This document shows positions 16,756-26,095 of a stretch of 64,000 bases of DNA, piece after piece. A program made the translations under genes and the position numbers. Location of the stretch: NCBI RefSeq assembly GCF_900112985.1, contig NZ_FONS01000005.1, positions 62,001-126,000 of the forward strand. The letters run 5' to 3'. The notes under the pieces were generated by a model. It did no database searches. It was not told where the DNA came from and was given only the letters and a program-made list of their open reading frames with translations. Source of the DNA: Pedobacter antarcticus (GTDB lineage: Bacteria > Bacteroidota > Bacteroidia > Sphingobacteriales > Sphingobacteriaceae). How positions within the stretch are numbered: the first letter of the stretch is position 1; each line of letters opens with the position of its first letter.

Positions 16756-19700
16756 ATGAAAAAAACATTACTTCTTTTTACAGCTTTCTTATTTTTACTC
16801 TTCTTAAAGATAGATGCTGTAGCACAAAATGAAACAACCGCCTCTATAAATGGTCTGGTCACCGATACAAAAGGACCAATTTCAGGGGCTACAGTTATTG
16901 CCATTCATGAGCCATCCGGTTCGAGATACGCAACATCAACCCGGCTGGACGGACGCTACAATTTACCGGCAATGCGCATCGGCGGCCCGTACTCAATTAC
17001 AGTGACTTTTGTCGGCTTTCAAAATCAGACCCAGCGTGTTGAAAAATTAGCATTGGGCCAAAGTTCAACTTTAAATGTCATCTTAAATGAAGATGCCAGT
17101 ACTTTATCTGAAGTCACTGTGACCGGTAAACAGAGTAAAGTTTTTAATTCCGGGCGAACGGGTGCATCTCAGAATATCTCGAGAACTGTTATACAGAATA
17201 TGCCAACTTTAAACAGGAGTTTTACCGACTTTGTTAAACTTACCCCTCAGTTTTCACTACAGTTCGGAAGTCCCAGCATCGCAGGCAGAAGTAACCTGGC
17301 TAATAATTTTACAGTGGATGGAGCCTTATTTAATAATGCATTTGGCTTGCAGGGTACAATTGGCAGCCAGACCGGATCACAGCCGATCAATATGGATGCT
17401 TTTGAGGAAATTACGGTGAATATCGCGCCTTATGATATCCGTCAGAGCGGATTTACAGGAGCGGCAATTAATGCCGTAACCAGAAGTGGTACAAATGAGT
17501 TTCAGGGATCTTTAAATACCTATTACCGGAACCAGGACCTGGTTAGTGATTATAACTACGCCGGACTAAAAACACCCGTAAATAACTTTAGTCTTAAAGG
17601 TTATGGATTCACTTTAGGCGGGCCCATTATAAAAAATAAATTATTCTTTTTCGTAAGCGGTGAGCTGGAAAGACGCTCCGATCCAGGAACAGGATTTATA
17701 GCCTCCAGAGGTGGAAGTACCGGCCCCAATGTTTCTCAGGCAAAAGGAGAGGACCTGGATAAATTGAGTTCATATCTCCAAACACTGGGTTATGAGGCAG
17801 GTGCGTATGAGAATTATGCACTGAACACAAGAAGTGATAAATTATCTGCCAAACTGGATTATAATATTGACGACAAGAATACCTTAAGTTTAAAGTATTT
17901 CTACTTCCGGTCCTTCAAAGACATTTTACCGAGCAATAGCGGCGCACCAAAGAATAATCGCCAGCCCTCACAGCTCGGTCTTCCTTTTCAGTCTGCCGGA
18001 TACGGTATTAATAATAACATGGATAATGTCAACCTTGAATTCCGAACACGTTTTAGTAACAAGTTCTCCAATCAGCTGACAGTAGGTTACAATAATATGA
18101 ATGATTTCCGGGAGTCAAAGGGTAACAAACCTTTCCCTCTTGTAGATATCATGAATCCTGACGGCAGTTCCTATACTGCTTTCGGTTACGAGCCTTTCAC
18201 TGCATTTAATACCTTAAAAACCAAGGTTTATCAGGTTACCAATAACTTTAATATCTATGCCGGCCGCCATGAAATTACAATCGGCGCTAATTACGAGGGC
18301 TACAGGACGCGCAATGGTTTTGCTCCGAACTATTATGGCGCTTATACTTTTAATAGTCTGGCAGACTTCTATAACAGTGCAAATACCGGAGTTTCAAATG
18401 CATCCAAATACCAGGTTCAGTATTCTGTGACGCCTGACGGATCATTCCCTTATGCCGAAATTCAGTCAAATATGTACGGATTATATATCCAGGATGCTTA
18501 CACAGTTAGTGACCAGCTAAAAATAACCGGTGGGCTACGTGCAGACTTAACGCATGTTTCTTCACCCGCCTCGGTCAGTAACCCGAATGTAGAGAACCTG
18601 TCTTTTGAAAACGGCGAGAAAATTGACGTCGGCAGATTCCCAAAAAGCTCAATTTTATGGTCACCACGTCTGGGCTTTAACTGGAACGTGAATAATGAGG
18701 GGCTAACACAGGTAAGAGGTGGTACCGGTTTATTCACGGGAAGGCCTCCTTTAGTTTGGGTTTCCAACCAGGCGGGTAATAACGGTGTTCAATTTGGTTC
18801 GGAATCAATCACAAATCCAAAAAACAGACCATTTACACCTGATGTTGATGCCTACAGAAATGTGAATAACTCAACTTCTGCCAATAACACCACCTACAAC
18901 CTCGCAGTAACTGATCAGAATTTTAAATTTATGCAGGTATGGCGGTCCAATCTGGCGATTGACCAAAAACTGCCAGGCGGCTTCACAGGAACAATCGAGG
19001 CTCTATATTCAAAGGATATTAACTCGGTTTATTTCAGGAATGCGAATTTAAATACTTCAGCCTACACGCTTTTACAAGGGGCAGACAACCGTCCTAGATA
19101 TACTAGCCCAAGAATTTACGGCGCTGCGGCACCTACGCCAGCAAATCCTAATATTTCCGATGCGATTGTAATGACCAATACTGATAAGGGACGTAGCTTG
19201 TCGCTTACAGGAACATTATCCAAAGAATTCGCGGGAGGCTTCTTCGCAACAGCTGGTTACACTTATACAGATTCAAGGTCAGTGAATGACGGCGGCTCTA
19301 TTGCACAGTCTATGTGGAGAGATCGTCAAGTGTCCGGCAGCCCGAATACAGACGCGCTGTCTTATTCAAGTTACATGGTTAAAAACCGGTTTATCGCTTC
19401 GGTCGTTTACAGAAAGGAATACATCAATCATTTGGGTACCACAGTTTCAATGTTCTACCAATTACAGGACGGTTTCAGATATTCCTATACTTATGGTAAC
19501 GACTTGAATAATGATGGTTTAAGTGGAAATGACCTGATTTTTGTACCTGCAAATAAAGCTGATATTGTACTGGTACCGGAGAATGCGAATGATTCCCGTA
19601 CACCAGACCAGCTTTGGAATCAGTTAAATAGCTATATCAGCCAGGATAACTATCTAAACAAAAAGAGAGGACAATACGCCGAAAGGAACGGGCTTGTAGG

Positions 19701-20028
19701 CAATATGATCGGAACGCTTGATATTCGCCTGGCCCAAGACTTATTTACAAGTGTTAAGGGTAAAAAGCACTCCCTGCAATTTACTTTTGATGTTTTCAAT
19801 TTTGGAAACATGATTAATAAAACATGGGGTGTTCCGAAATTTGCCAACCGGGCAAATGGATTGCTTAATTTTAAGGGTGTCGATGCTACTACCGGCAAAC
19901 CATCATTCTCTTTCCCTTACTTAAACGCAGACAACAGTGTGCCGCTGGTAAACACTTTTTCAAGCAGCATTGATGAGACTGCACGCTGGAGAATTCAGCT
20001 CGGTCTGAGATATAGATTTAATCAATAA
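16756..20028 (+). CDS. TonB-dependent outer-membrane receptor, Oar-like with carboxypeptidase-regulatory domain
   Basis: 1090 residues. A signal peptide (about 1-23) is followed by a carboxypeptidase-regulatory-like domain (SINGLVTDTKGPISGATVIA, 27-110). A plug domain at about 130-240 includes the ITVNIAPYDIRQSGFTGAAINAVTRSGTNEF motif region typical of Oar-type receptors. The rest is a long beta-barrel ending in WRIQLGLRYRFNQ with terminal aromatic/Gln. It imports or senses a substrate using TonB energy. There is no SusD partner, so it is not a SusC-type pair. The substrate is unknown; Oar-like proteins are often linked to peptides or adhesion. Confidence 0.9.
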   Translation: MKKTLLLFTAFLFLLFLKIDAVAQNETTASINGLVTDTKGPISGATVIAIHEPSGSRYATSTRLDGRYNLPAMRIGGPYSITVTFVGFQNQTQRVEKLALGQSSTLNVILNEDASTLSEVTVTGKQSKVFNSGRTGASQNISRTVIQNMPTLNRSFTDFVKLTPQFSLQFGSPSIAGRSNLANNFTVDGALFNNAFGLQGTIGSQTGSQPINMDAFEEITVNIAPYDIRQSGFTGAAINAVTRSGTNEFQGSLNTYYRNQDLVSDYNYAGLKTPVNNFSLKGYGFTLGGPIIKNKLFFFVSGELERRSDPGTGFIASRGGSTGPNVSQAKGEDLDKLSSYLQTLGYEAGAYENYALNTRSDKLSAKLDYNIDDKNTLSLKYFYFRSFKDILPSNSGAPKNNRQPSQLGLPFQSAGYGINNNMDNVNLEFRTRFSNKFSNQLTVGYNNMNDFRESKGNKPFPLVDIMNPDGSSYTAFGYEPFTAFNTLKTKVYQVTNNFNIYAGRHEITIGANYEGYRTRNGFAPNYYGAYTFNSLADFYNSANTGVSNASKYQVQYSVTPDGSFPYAEIQSNMYGLYIQDAYTVSDQLKITGGLRADLTHVSSPASVSNPNVENLSFENGEKIDVGRFPKSSILWSPRLGFNWNVNNEGLTQVRGGTGLFTGRPPLVWVSNQAGNNGVQFGSESITNPKNRPFTPDVDAYRNVNNSTSANNTTYNLAVTDQNFKFMQVWRSNLAIDQKLPGGFTGTIEALYSKDINSVYFRNANLNTSAYTLLQGADNRPRYTSPRIYGAAAPTPANPNISDAIVMTNTDKGRSLSLTGTLSKEFAGGFFATAGYTYTDSRSVNDGGSIAQSMWRDRQVSGSPNTDALSYSSYMVKNRFIASVVYRKEYINHLGTTVSMFYQLQDGFRYSYTYGNDLNNDGLSGNDLIFVPANKADIVLVPENANDSRTPDQLWNQLNSYISQDNYLNKKRGQYAERNGLVGNMIGTLDIRLAQDLFTSVKGKKHSLQFTFDVFNFGNMINKTWGVPKFANRANGLLNFKGVDATTGKPSFSFPYLNADNSVPLVNTFSSSIDETARWRIQLGLRYRFNQ

Positions 20029-20049
20029 TCTTTTAAGTAAATAGCTTAA

Positions 20050-20086
20050 ACAGGGGTGTCTGTATTTACAGGTCACCCCTGTTTTG
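20050..20086 (+). terminator. Intrinsic terminator of the TonB receptor
   Basis: 9-bp arms (20050-20058 and 20074-20082) with an inner CTGT/ACAG pair and a TTTT tail, 21 bp after the stop. Confidence 0.8.
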
Positions 20087-20176
20087 CTTTAATTAAATCT
20101 CATCTCAATTTCAGGATGTCTTTATTATTCTGCTGGCCCCGATTTTTATTTATTTTTACAGTCTATTCAATCGATT

Positions 20177-20893
20177 ATGGAATCATTACAAGGAAAAAAT
20201 GCACTGATCACCGGTGCTGGTAAAGGAATCGGACGTGCCGTAGCTATTGCTCTTGCACAGGAAGGTGTAAATATTGCATTGCTCGCAAGAACAGAATCTG
20301 ATCTGAATCTTGTCGCCGATGAATTAAAGGCTTATGGTGTTAAAACGGTCGTTGTCACTGCAAACGTTGCTGATATTGACGCTGTTAATGCTGCCGCAGA
20401 ACAGGTTAAAAGTGCTTTTGGGCATCTGGATATCTTAGTTAATAATGCCGGCATCAGCTCGTTCGGTTCTTTTATGGAACTTGAGCCTTCAAGGTGGGAA
20501 GAGATTGTAAAGGTTAACCTTTTTGGGGTATATTATGTTACGCGTGCCTTTCTTCCAGAAATGATCGAACGTAAAACCGGAGATATCATTAATATTTCTT
20601 CTACCGCCGGTCTTCGTGGCGCCGCCGTCACAAGTGCTTACAGCGCATCTAAATTTGGACTGATCGGCCTTTCTGAATCTTTAATGCAGGAAGTTCGTAA
20701 GCATAATATCAGAGTAAGCACACTAACTCCAAGTACGGTCTCCACAGATATGGCAAAGGATCTTAATTTAACGGACGGTAACCCTGACAAAGTAATGCAA
20801 CCGGAAGATTTTGCCGAATTTATTGTCAGCAACCTGAAACTGAACCGCAGGGTTTTTGTGAAGGATGGGGGGGTGTGGTCGACTAATCCTTAA
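20177..20893 (+). CDS. Short-chain dehydrogenase/reductase (3-ketoacyl-ACP-reductase-like)
   Basis: 238 residues, classical SDR. Cofactor motif [17 protein letters not shown] (about 11-27), NNAG at 89-92, and the catalytic Ser141/142, Tyr155 and Lys159 (YSASK). It reduces a ketone or oxidises an alcohol with NAD(P)H; FabG-like fatty acid function is possible, but it stands alone, away from other fab genes, so the substrate is open. Its stop codon lies inside the left arm of a perfect 30-bp inverted repeat. Confidence 0.88.
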   Translation: MESLQGKNALITGAGKGIGRAVAIALAQEGVNIALLARTESDLNLVADELKAYGVKTVVVTANVADIDAVNAAAEQVKSAFGHLDILVNNAGISSFGSFMELEPSRWEEIVKVNLFGVYYVTRAFLPEMIERKTGDIINISSTAGLRGAAVTSAYSASKFGLIGLSESLMQEVRKHNIRVSTLTPSTVSTDMAKDLNLTDGNPDKVMQPEDFAEFIVSNLKLNRRVFVKDGGVWSTNP

Positions 20894-20984
20894 TAATAAA
20901 ATCTTCAATATGTTTCAAGACGGCTCCACCTCGCGAAGAGCTCGCTAAGGCCTTTTGAAACATATTGAAGATTTTATTATTAAG
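20889..20984. repeat. Perfect 30-bp inverted repeat with structured 36-nt loop
   Basis: Arms 20889-20918 and 20955-20984 are exact reverse complements. The 36-nt GC-rich loop holds a smaller GCGA/TCGC stem (20933-20936 and 20942-20945). The left arm contains the last codon base and TAA of the SDR gene. The AT-rich arms and T-rich right edge allow a terminator role; a repetitive palindromic element is the alternative. Confidence 0.9.
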
Positions 20985-21037
20985 AGAATCATGCCGGTCT
21001 GGGAGTAAGTTAGGTAGGTAATGTGGTAGGTTTTTTA

Positions 21038-21105
21038 AGTTAGGCAGGTTGAGAGGCTTTATGGAAGGCTTTTAGGGTTTTTAGTTAGGCAGGTTGAGAG
21101 GCTTT
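21038..21105 (+). repeat. 23-bp direct repeat, 45-bp period
   Basis: AGTTAGGCAGGTTGAGAGGC (first 20 of 23 identical bases) occurs at 21038-21060 and 21083-21105. The flanking GTTTTT and TGGAGG/TGGAAG stretches are also similar, and a weaker partial copy starts near 21006. The stretch 20985-21119 contains no gene that I can support. Confidence 0.8.
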
Positions 21106-21119
21106 GTGGAGGGATTTGT

Positions 21120-21383
21120 TTACTGCTTTTTTTCATACCAGATGTGAGGTATGCCCTCGTAAGTAAAGGTCTCGATCGGGGAGGCCCATCGGCCAATTCC
21201 GTTTTGGATGTATTGGGTACGGATCAATTCAATGCTTTTTTTAGCATCTTCGATGCTGCTTATAGGATTTCCACCGAGGAATTGATGGACTTCAGGGTCG
21301 GAGTCAAGCTCAAATATTCCAGGATAATCGGTATGGGTAAGCTCTCTTATAAGTAGTCTGCTGGTTTCAATAAATATTTTCAT
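21120..21383 (-). pseudogene. GNAT acetyltransferase with internal in-frame deletion
   Basis: Open frame of 87 residues. Residues 1-67 match the start of RimJ/RimL-type GNAT proteins (ETSRLLIREL, LDSDPEVHQFLGGNPI, IQNGIGRWA). From about residue 70 the sequence jumps to what looks like the normal C-terminal end of the same family (IETFTYEGIPHIWYEKK). The middle, which would hold the acetyl-CoA-binding strand and loop (Q/RxxGxG/A), is absent; family members are usually about 170-180 residues, so roughly 85-90 are missing. The frame was preserved across the junction near 21174-21183. The product should be inactive as an acetyltransferase. Confidence 0.7.
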
Positions 21384-21450
21384 GGTTTTATTTAAGGTGT
21401 TGTGAAGAACTAAATATAGCGCCGGGTGCTGGTATCGGGGGGTAAGGTTA

Positions 21451-21490
21451 AATAAAAAAGGAGATTTAGCTATAAATCTCCTTTTTTATT
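21451..21490. terminator. Bidirectional hairpin terminator
   Basis: 18-bp perfect stem (21451-21468 and 21473-21490) with a GCTA loop; A-rich left edge and T-rich right edge. It lies 27 bp downstream of the minus-strand PfpI-like gene (stop at 21517) and upstream of the acetyltransferase remnant. Confidence 0.9.
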
Positions 21491-21516
21491 TTGGTTTTTA
21501 TTTAGTCGGAATGTGA

Positions 21517-22080
21517 TTAGGCATGTTGCCCGTCATGCACACCTTCTGCAAATTCTTCTACGATTTTATCGTTGAAGGCAGGCAGGTCGGCGGGGCTGCG
21601 GCTGGTTACCAGACCTTGGTCGACCACGACCTCCGAGTCTTCCCATAGGGCCCCGGCATTTACGAGGTCTATTTTAATGGTTTTGGTGGAGGTTAGTTTT
21701 CTTCCTTCCACAACTTCCGCAGAGATCAGCACCTGTGGTCCGTGGCAAATGGCTGCGACCGGTTTACCAGCTTTGAAAAAGGCCTTTACAAAGTTAAGGG
21801 CATCTTCATTTTTACGCAGGCTATCCGGATTGAGGACACCTCCAGGAATCAGCAGACCCTGGTAGTCATCTGGATTGGCAGTTTTCACTGTCTGGTCCAC
21901 GTTAATTTCCACGGTCCATTCCTTATCGTCTTTCATTCCTTGTATTTTACCTGTTTCCAAGGAAACTATATGTACGGAGGCACCTTCTTCTTTAAGTCTG
22001 GCAACAGGGCTGGTTAACTCTGATTCTTCGAATCCATTTGCTGAAAGTACAGCTATGTTGCGGTTATTTAATCTTCCCAT
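21517..22080 (-). CDS. DJ-1/PfpI family protein (type 1 glutamine amidotransferase fold)
   Basis: 187 residues. The nucleophile elbow is AAICHGPQVL with Cys112 and His113, typical of PfpI/YhbO/YraA proteins; ISDEGFEE-like LSANGFEESELTSP carries the conserved Glu near residue 19. Family members are reported as glyoxalases, deglycases or chaperones in stress defence; which applies here is unknown. It is a single gene with a strong terminator. Confidence 0.9.
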   Translation of the reverse strand: MGRLNNRNIAVLSANGFEESELTSPVARLKEEGASVHIVSLETGKIQGMKDDKEWTVEINVDQTVKTANPDDYQGLLIPGGVLNPDSLRKNEDALNFVKAFFKAGKPVAAICHGPQVLISAEVVEGRKLTSTKTIKIDLVNAGALWEDSEVVVDQGLVTSRSPADLPAFNDKIVEEFAEGVHDGQHA

Positions 22081-22242
22081 AATAATTGAATTTTGATGTA
22101 CAATTACTACAAGTCAGAAAAAAGATTGTTTGTCATTATCTGAAATTGGGAATTATAGAGGGGCTCGGTTTCTTTTTCTGTTAGCATTCTGAAACCCATA
22201 ATAGTTCCTGCAAACCCTGAGCAGTCTTGCTATCGCTGGAAT

Positions 22243-22992
22243 TTAATCATTCGTTCTGCGGTTCTTAACATAATAAAGAGCCAGATTGAAAGCAATAATG
22301 CCATGGTTTATCAGGTTAGGAACAAAGCCGTAGTATTTACTGAAGATATGGAACCGTTCTTTAAGGCTCTCCCGGTGTTTTTGCTTGGATATGCCGCCAA
22401 CGAGGTATTTTGCGACGTATTGGTGGGTATTAACGATAACCTTTGCCTTTTTTGCGGCCCTGATTATCCAGTCTATGTCCGCGCTGTATTTGTATTCCAG
22501 ATTGTAAGGTTCTGCAATTTTCCGGCTAACATAAATTGCCTGGTGACTGATATTCATGCCGTATTTGAAGCTCTTCCAGGTGAAGGATTGCGGTACTTGA
22601 TGTCTGCGTCTGCCCAGACTTTCCCAGTTGTCGTTATACATTTCAGTTTCACCGTAGTAGATGTCGGCACCAGGACGAGTTGCAAAGACGTTCTCGACAG
22701 TATTTGCTGCATATATTTCATCACCTGAATTCATGAACAGGATATAATCGCCCTTTGCCATTGCTATCCCTTTATTCATCGCATCATAGATTCCTTTATC
22801 CTTTTCTGAAATATACTGGCTGATACGATTCTCATATTTCGCAATCACCTCTCTTGTACCGTCTGTAGAGGCTCCGTCAATTATTATATACTCGATCTGC
22901 GGATAGGATTGACTCAAAACAGAACGGATAGTTCTCTCGATGTCACGGACATTATTATAGACAATGGTAATTACACTCAGTGTAGGCTGCAT
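22243..22992 (-). CDS. Glycosyltransferase family 2
   Basis: 249 residues, a GT-A fold. Motifs: SVITIVYNNVRDIERTIRSV at the N-terminus, IDGASTDGT (nucleotide-sugar binding), YILFMNSGDEIY in the DXD position, and SADIDWIIRAAKK as the acceptor/base region. It likely adds one sugar to a surface glycan. It follows the family 4 transferase by 12 bp on the minus strand and forms the left end of the glycan segment (22243-28059). Confidence 0.9.
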   Translation of the reverse strand: MQPTLSVITIVYNNVRDIERTIRSVLSQSYPQIEYIIIDGASTDGTREVIAKYENRISQYISEKDKGIYDAMNKGIAMAKGDYILFMNSGDEIYAANTVENVFATRPGADIYYGETEMYNDNWESLGRRRHQVPQSFTWKSFKYGMNISHQAIYVSRKIAEPYNLEYKYSADIDWIIRAAKKAKVIVNTHQYVAKYLVGGISKQKHRESLKERFHIFSKYYGFVPNLINHGIIAFNLALYYVKNRRTND

Positions 22993-23004
22993 TTTGAATT
23001 TGGA

Positions 23005-24279
23005 TTAATATACATGGGCGTCTATTAATGACTGATATAATTGCTGATGTTGTTTAGCTACTACTTCCTCGGAAAAGTATTTCAGTATAGTTAATCTCGC
23101 TTCTTTCTGTATTTCAGGCGCGTGCTCTTCATGGTATAACCATTCCATTCCGGTAGCGAGATCTTCTGCCGATTCATATTCTGCCAGATAACCATTTACG
23201 AGGTGATTAACCATATCCGGGATGCCACCCGTTTTAAATGCGATTACCGGCGTAGCACAGGCTAGGCTTTCCATTACTGTGTTGGGTAGATTATCCTCCA
23301 GTGACGGTGTAATGAAGGCATCGGCGGCCGAATAACATTTCGCTAGCTGCGTATCATCACTGATAGTTCCCAGTAGCGTGGTTTTAAAAGGGAATTCGGG
23401 CATTTCTATGCCATCTTTATTACCAAAGATTAGCAGTTCTATATTTCCCGGGTCGATATCCGGACGTTTAGCCAAATCGTTCAAAGCTTCAACAAGATAT
23501 GCTGTCCCTTTATGTTTGTCATTTTTTGAGGGCATAAATCCGCTCAGAATTACAAATTTCTCAGGTGCGATATTAAAGATTCTCCGGGCTTCTGATTTAA
23601 CATACGGTTTGAAGACGTTTGTTTCAATGGTGTTTGGGATAACCGTTTGCGGCCTTACACCCATCAGGCTGCTAAACCTGACAGAAGATGCCATCCAGTT
23701 ACTGGGGGCGATAATATGAAAATCGAGGTTTGCATATCCCTTCTTCTTTTTTAGCCAGTTCCAGTGAGACAGATCATTTTTACCGCTCATTTTTAATAAG
23801 GGGCAGTTACCGCATTGTTTATGGAAATTTTCACAAGCATAGCGGACATGGCAGCCACCGGTAAAGGCGTTACTGTCATGAAAAGTCCAGACGATCGGCT
23901 TATTTAGTTCCTCTAGATCAGCCAGGTTAGATGGCTTAAGAAAGCCGTGGTTTACCCAGTGCAGGTGGATAATATCAGCTGATTGTACCGCAGGATGACT
24001 AGCTATATTGCTGCCGAACCATTGTAGGGAAAAAGGGGTTTTGAGCGCTGCTTTTGTCAGAAATTTAGACAGATAACGCTCTGCAAGTATATGATAAACA
24101 GCGCTGATTTTTTGGAATATGGAATGGCTGAATGCCCTGGATTTCTCACTCTTTTGAAACTGATAATATACCAGAACACTAGAGTCAGTACCGTGTGCTT
24201 TCAGTGCGTCACTAAGCCGGAGACAGGCACGTCCTGCTCCGCCATTCCCTTCGTATGTATTGATATGGATAACTTTCAA
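23005..24279 (-). CDS. Glycosyltransferase family 4 (GT-B fold)
   Basis: 424 residues, TTG start at 24277-24279 (no upstream ATG in frame). The N-terminal IHINTYEGNGGAGRACLRL is the usual Gly-rich acceptor loop. The C-terminal GT1/4 domain shows FVILSGFMPSKNDKHKG, DAFITPSLEDNLPNTVMESLACATPVIAFKTGGIPD (the E-x7-E motif) and VNGYLAE. CEN..CGNCPLL contributes Cys residues often seen in this subgroup. It probably transfers a hexose in polysaccharide assembly and is co-transcribed with the GT2 gene downstream. Confidence 0.9.
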   Translation of the reverse strand: MKVIHINTYEGNGGAGRACLRLSDALKAHGTDSSVLVYYQFQKSEKSRAFSHSIFQKISAVYHILAERYLSKFLTKAALKTPFSLQWFGSNIASHPAVQSADIIHLHWVNHGFLKPSNLADLEELNKPIVWTFHDSNAFTGGCHVRYACENFHKQCGNCPLLKMSGKNDLSHWNWLKKKKGYANLDFHIIAPSNWMASSVRFSSLMGVRPQTVIPNTIETNVFKPYVKSEARRIFNIAPEKFVILSGFMPSKNDKHKGTAYLVEALNDLAKRPDIDPGNIELLIFGNKDGIEMPEFPFKTTLLGTISDDTQLAKCYSAADAFITPSLEDNLPNTVMESLACATPVIAFKTGGIPDMVNHLVNGYLAEYESAEDLATGMEWLYHEEHAPEIQKEARLTILKYFSEEVVAKQHQQLYQSLIDAHVY

Positions 24280-24372
24280 TGCGACTAAATTACAAATAAT
24301 TATATTTTCCAGTGAATTCCCCGGACAGGAAGATATATATTTAGCTTCATATTACGTTCTCTTTGTCCCGGC

Positions 24373-25173
24373 ATGATTATAGGTAGAGGGGATAATAATC
24401 AGAAAGCTAACAAATTGAATATGGTAAATCTATTAACAGATAGAGATTTTTGGGTGAATTATTGGACTAGTAAAAAAGGGCTTTCATTTCGAATACCGGA
24501 AAACTATCTGTTTCATAAAGAACTAGAGGAAATTATTGACAGGGAAAAAATTAAAACTGCCATTGAACTGGGTGGTTTTCCTGGATATTATGCGGTCTTT
24601 CTGCGTAAATATTTTAAGCTGGATGTCACGTTGCTGGATTATTTTATTCACCCCCCGGTAACTGATGATCTGCTGGAGACCAATGCATTGCAGGCCGGAG
24701 ATATACACGTTATAGAAGCAGATTTATTTAATCATCAGGAGCGGGGTAAATATGATATGGTGCTGTCCTGCGGTTTGATAGAACACTTTAATGATACCGG
24801 GGATATTATCAAAAAGCATGTGGAGTTTCTTAAACCTGGCGGCACATTATTCATCACGCTCCCGAATTTCAGGGCGTTAAATGGTTGGTTCCAACGTAAA
24901 TTTGATCGGGAGAATTACGAGAAACATAATATCCATTGTATGGATCCGGAGCTTCTGGCCAGTATTTGTAAACAGGAGGGACTAACCGTAAAAGAAGCCC
25001 GCTATTTTGGACACTTTAGTTTATGGCTGGAACAAGAGAAGGAAAAGCCGGTGGCTGTAAGATTATTCAAAAAAGCCACCTGGATTGCAGGCAAAGTGCT
25101 TACGAAGATTATTCCTTTTAACTCAAAAGCACTTTCTCCTTATATCCTGATAGAGGCAAAAAAGGAATTGTAA
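24373..25173 (+). CDS. Class I SAM-dependent methyltransferase
   Basis: 266 residues from ATG 24373; ATG 24421 (250 residues, starting MVNLLTDRDFW) is an alternative, and family similarity seems to begin there. SAM-binding motif I is IELGGFPGYYAVFLRKYF, then YDMVLSCGLIEHF and LKPGGTLFITLPNF. It is the only plus-strand gene within the minus-strand glycan segment, so it has its own promoter between two divergent genes. It possibly methylates a sugar or lipid-linked intermediate (inference from neighbours). Confidence 0.82.
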   Translation: MIIGRGDNNQKANKLNMVNLLTDRDFWVNYWTSKKGLSFRIPENYLFHKELEEIIDREKIKTAIELGGFPGYYAVFLRKYFKLDVTLLDYFIHPPVTDDLLETNALQAGDIHVIEADLFNHQERGKYDMVLSCGLIEHFNDTGDIIKKHVEFLKPGGTLFITLPNFRALNGWFQRKFDRENYEKHNIHCMDPELLASICKQEGLTVKEARYFGHFSLWLEQEKEKPVAVRLFKKATWIAGKVLTKIIPFNSKALSPYILIEAKKEL

Positions 25174-25177
25174 GCCG

Positions 25178-26089
25178 CTAAGCTTTAAAATTATGTAATT
25201 TTTGTTTGACGAACCTTTTTAACCTCTCCCAGATATTCCCTTTTCTGTTACCAAGGAATGCTTTGATAGCGAGGTAAGCTTCCTTATTCTCTGCGACCTT
25301 TTCAGGGAAAGTCCGGATAGGCTTAGGGTTAATGATTACATTATAAATTTCATTGATACCGGAATGCACACCAGTACCATCATGGCCAATGTTATTCACC
25401 AGGGAATGTGATGGGTTTAAAGTTAAGCCACCCTGCAGGAAAATTGATGCATACCATCGGATCGCCCAGCTGTTATTCTTTCCTTTTTTAAATTCTATCA
25501 TCTGCTTCCAGAAATTCATCTGATTGTCAATCGAAAATGCAGCTTTTTGCTGATGACTGAATTTAGATATCAAAACATCTATATCAGGCTCGAAGTGGTT
25601 CCATGCTCTTTCCCAGGTTGCCCATCCCCAACTTGACGCTGCTCTGTAAAAAAATGTTTCAGGCAGATCCGTACCTTTCAACGGGTACATATAGGCACCG
25701 ATATGCATGACTTTTTCTTCTTTTTTGTACCGTTGCAGTGCTTCGTTGAAGTAAGTAAGCGTATAGGGAGAGGTGATCAGATCGTCTTCCAGGACAATTA
25801 CCTGTCCATAGTTTTTAATAAGCTGGCTTACGCCTGCAATTACCGAATCTGCAAGCCCGAGATTAGTCTTGCGTTCCAATATTTCAACGGATTTAAATCC
25901 CTCAGTATTTTTTAAGATTTCCCGTACTTCGGCAACCAGTTCTTCATCACTTTCTTTTGCAGGCCCGTCAGAAAAAATAAATAAACGACTCTCTGCTGCC
26001 AGCTCATTCTGTTGCAGGAACTTTAAGGTACGCGCAGTATGCTGCGGTCTGTTATATACAAAAAGGGCTATGGGAGCGAAAACCTGCAT
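25178..26089 (-). CDS. Glycosyltransferase (GT-A, family 2-like)
   Basis: 303 residues. PIALFVYNRPQHTARTLKFL at the start, SDGPAK, VIVLEDDLITSPYTLTYFNEAL (the metal-binding DXD-like EDD), and SSWGWATWERAW are the hallmarks of a bacterial GT2-like/GNT-I-like group seen in many glycan clusters. It ends 4 bp after the convergent methyltransferase gene and begins 6 bp after the next upstream gene. Role: sugar addition to a surface polysaccharide; acceptor unknown. Confidence 0.87.
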   Translation of the reverse strand: MQVFAPIALFVYNRPQHTARTLKFLQQNELAAESRLFIFSDGPAKESDEELVAEVREILKNTEGFKSVEILERKTNLGLADSVIAGVSQLIKNYGQVIVLEDDLITSPYTLTYFNEALQRYKKEEKVMHIGAYMYPLKGTDLPETFFYRAASSWGWATWERAWNHFEPDIDVLISKFSHQQKAAFSIDNQMNFWKQMIEFKKGKNNSWAIRWYASIFLQGGLTLNPSHSLVNNIGHDGTGVHSGINEIYNVIINPKPIRTFPEKVAENKEAYLAIKAFLGNRKGNIWERLKRFVKQKLHNFKA

Positions 26090-26095
26090 AAATTA

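Noticed and set aside
22107..22199. 30-residue minus-strand ORF between PfpI-like and GT2 genes
   Set aside because: No family similarity and no promoter box; too short to support.
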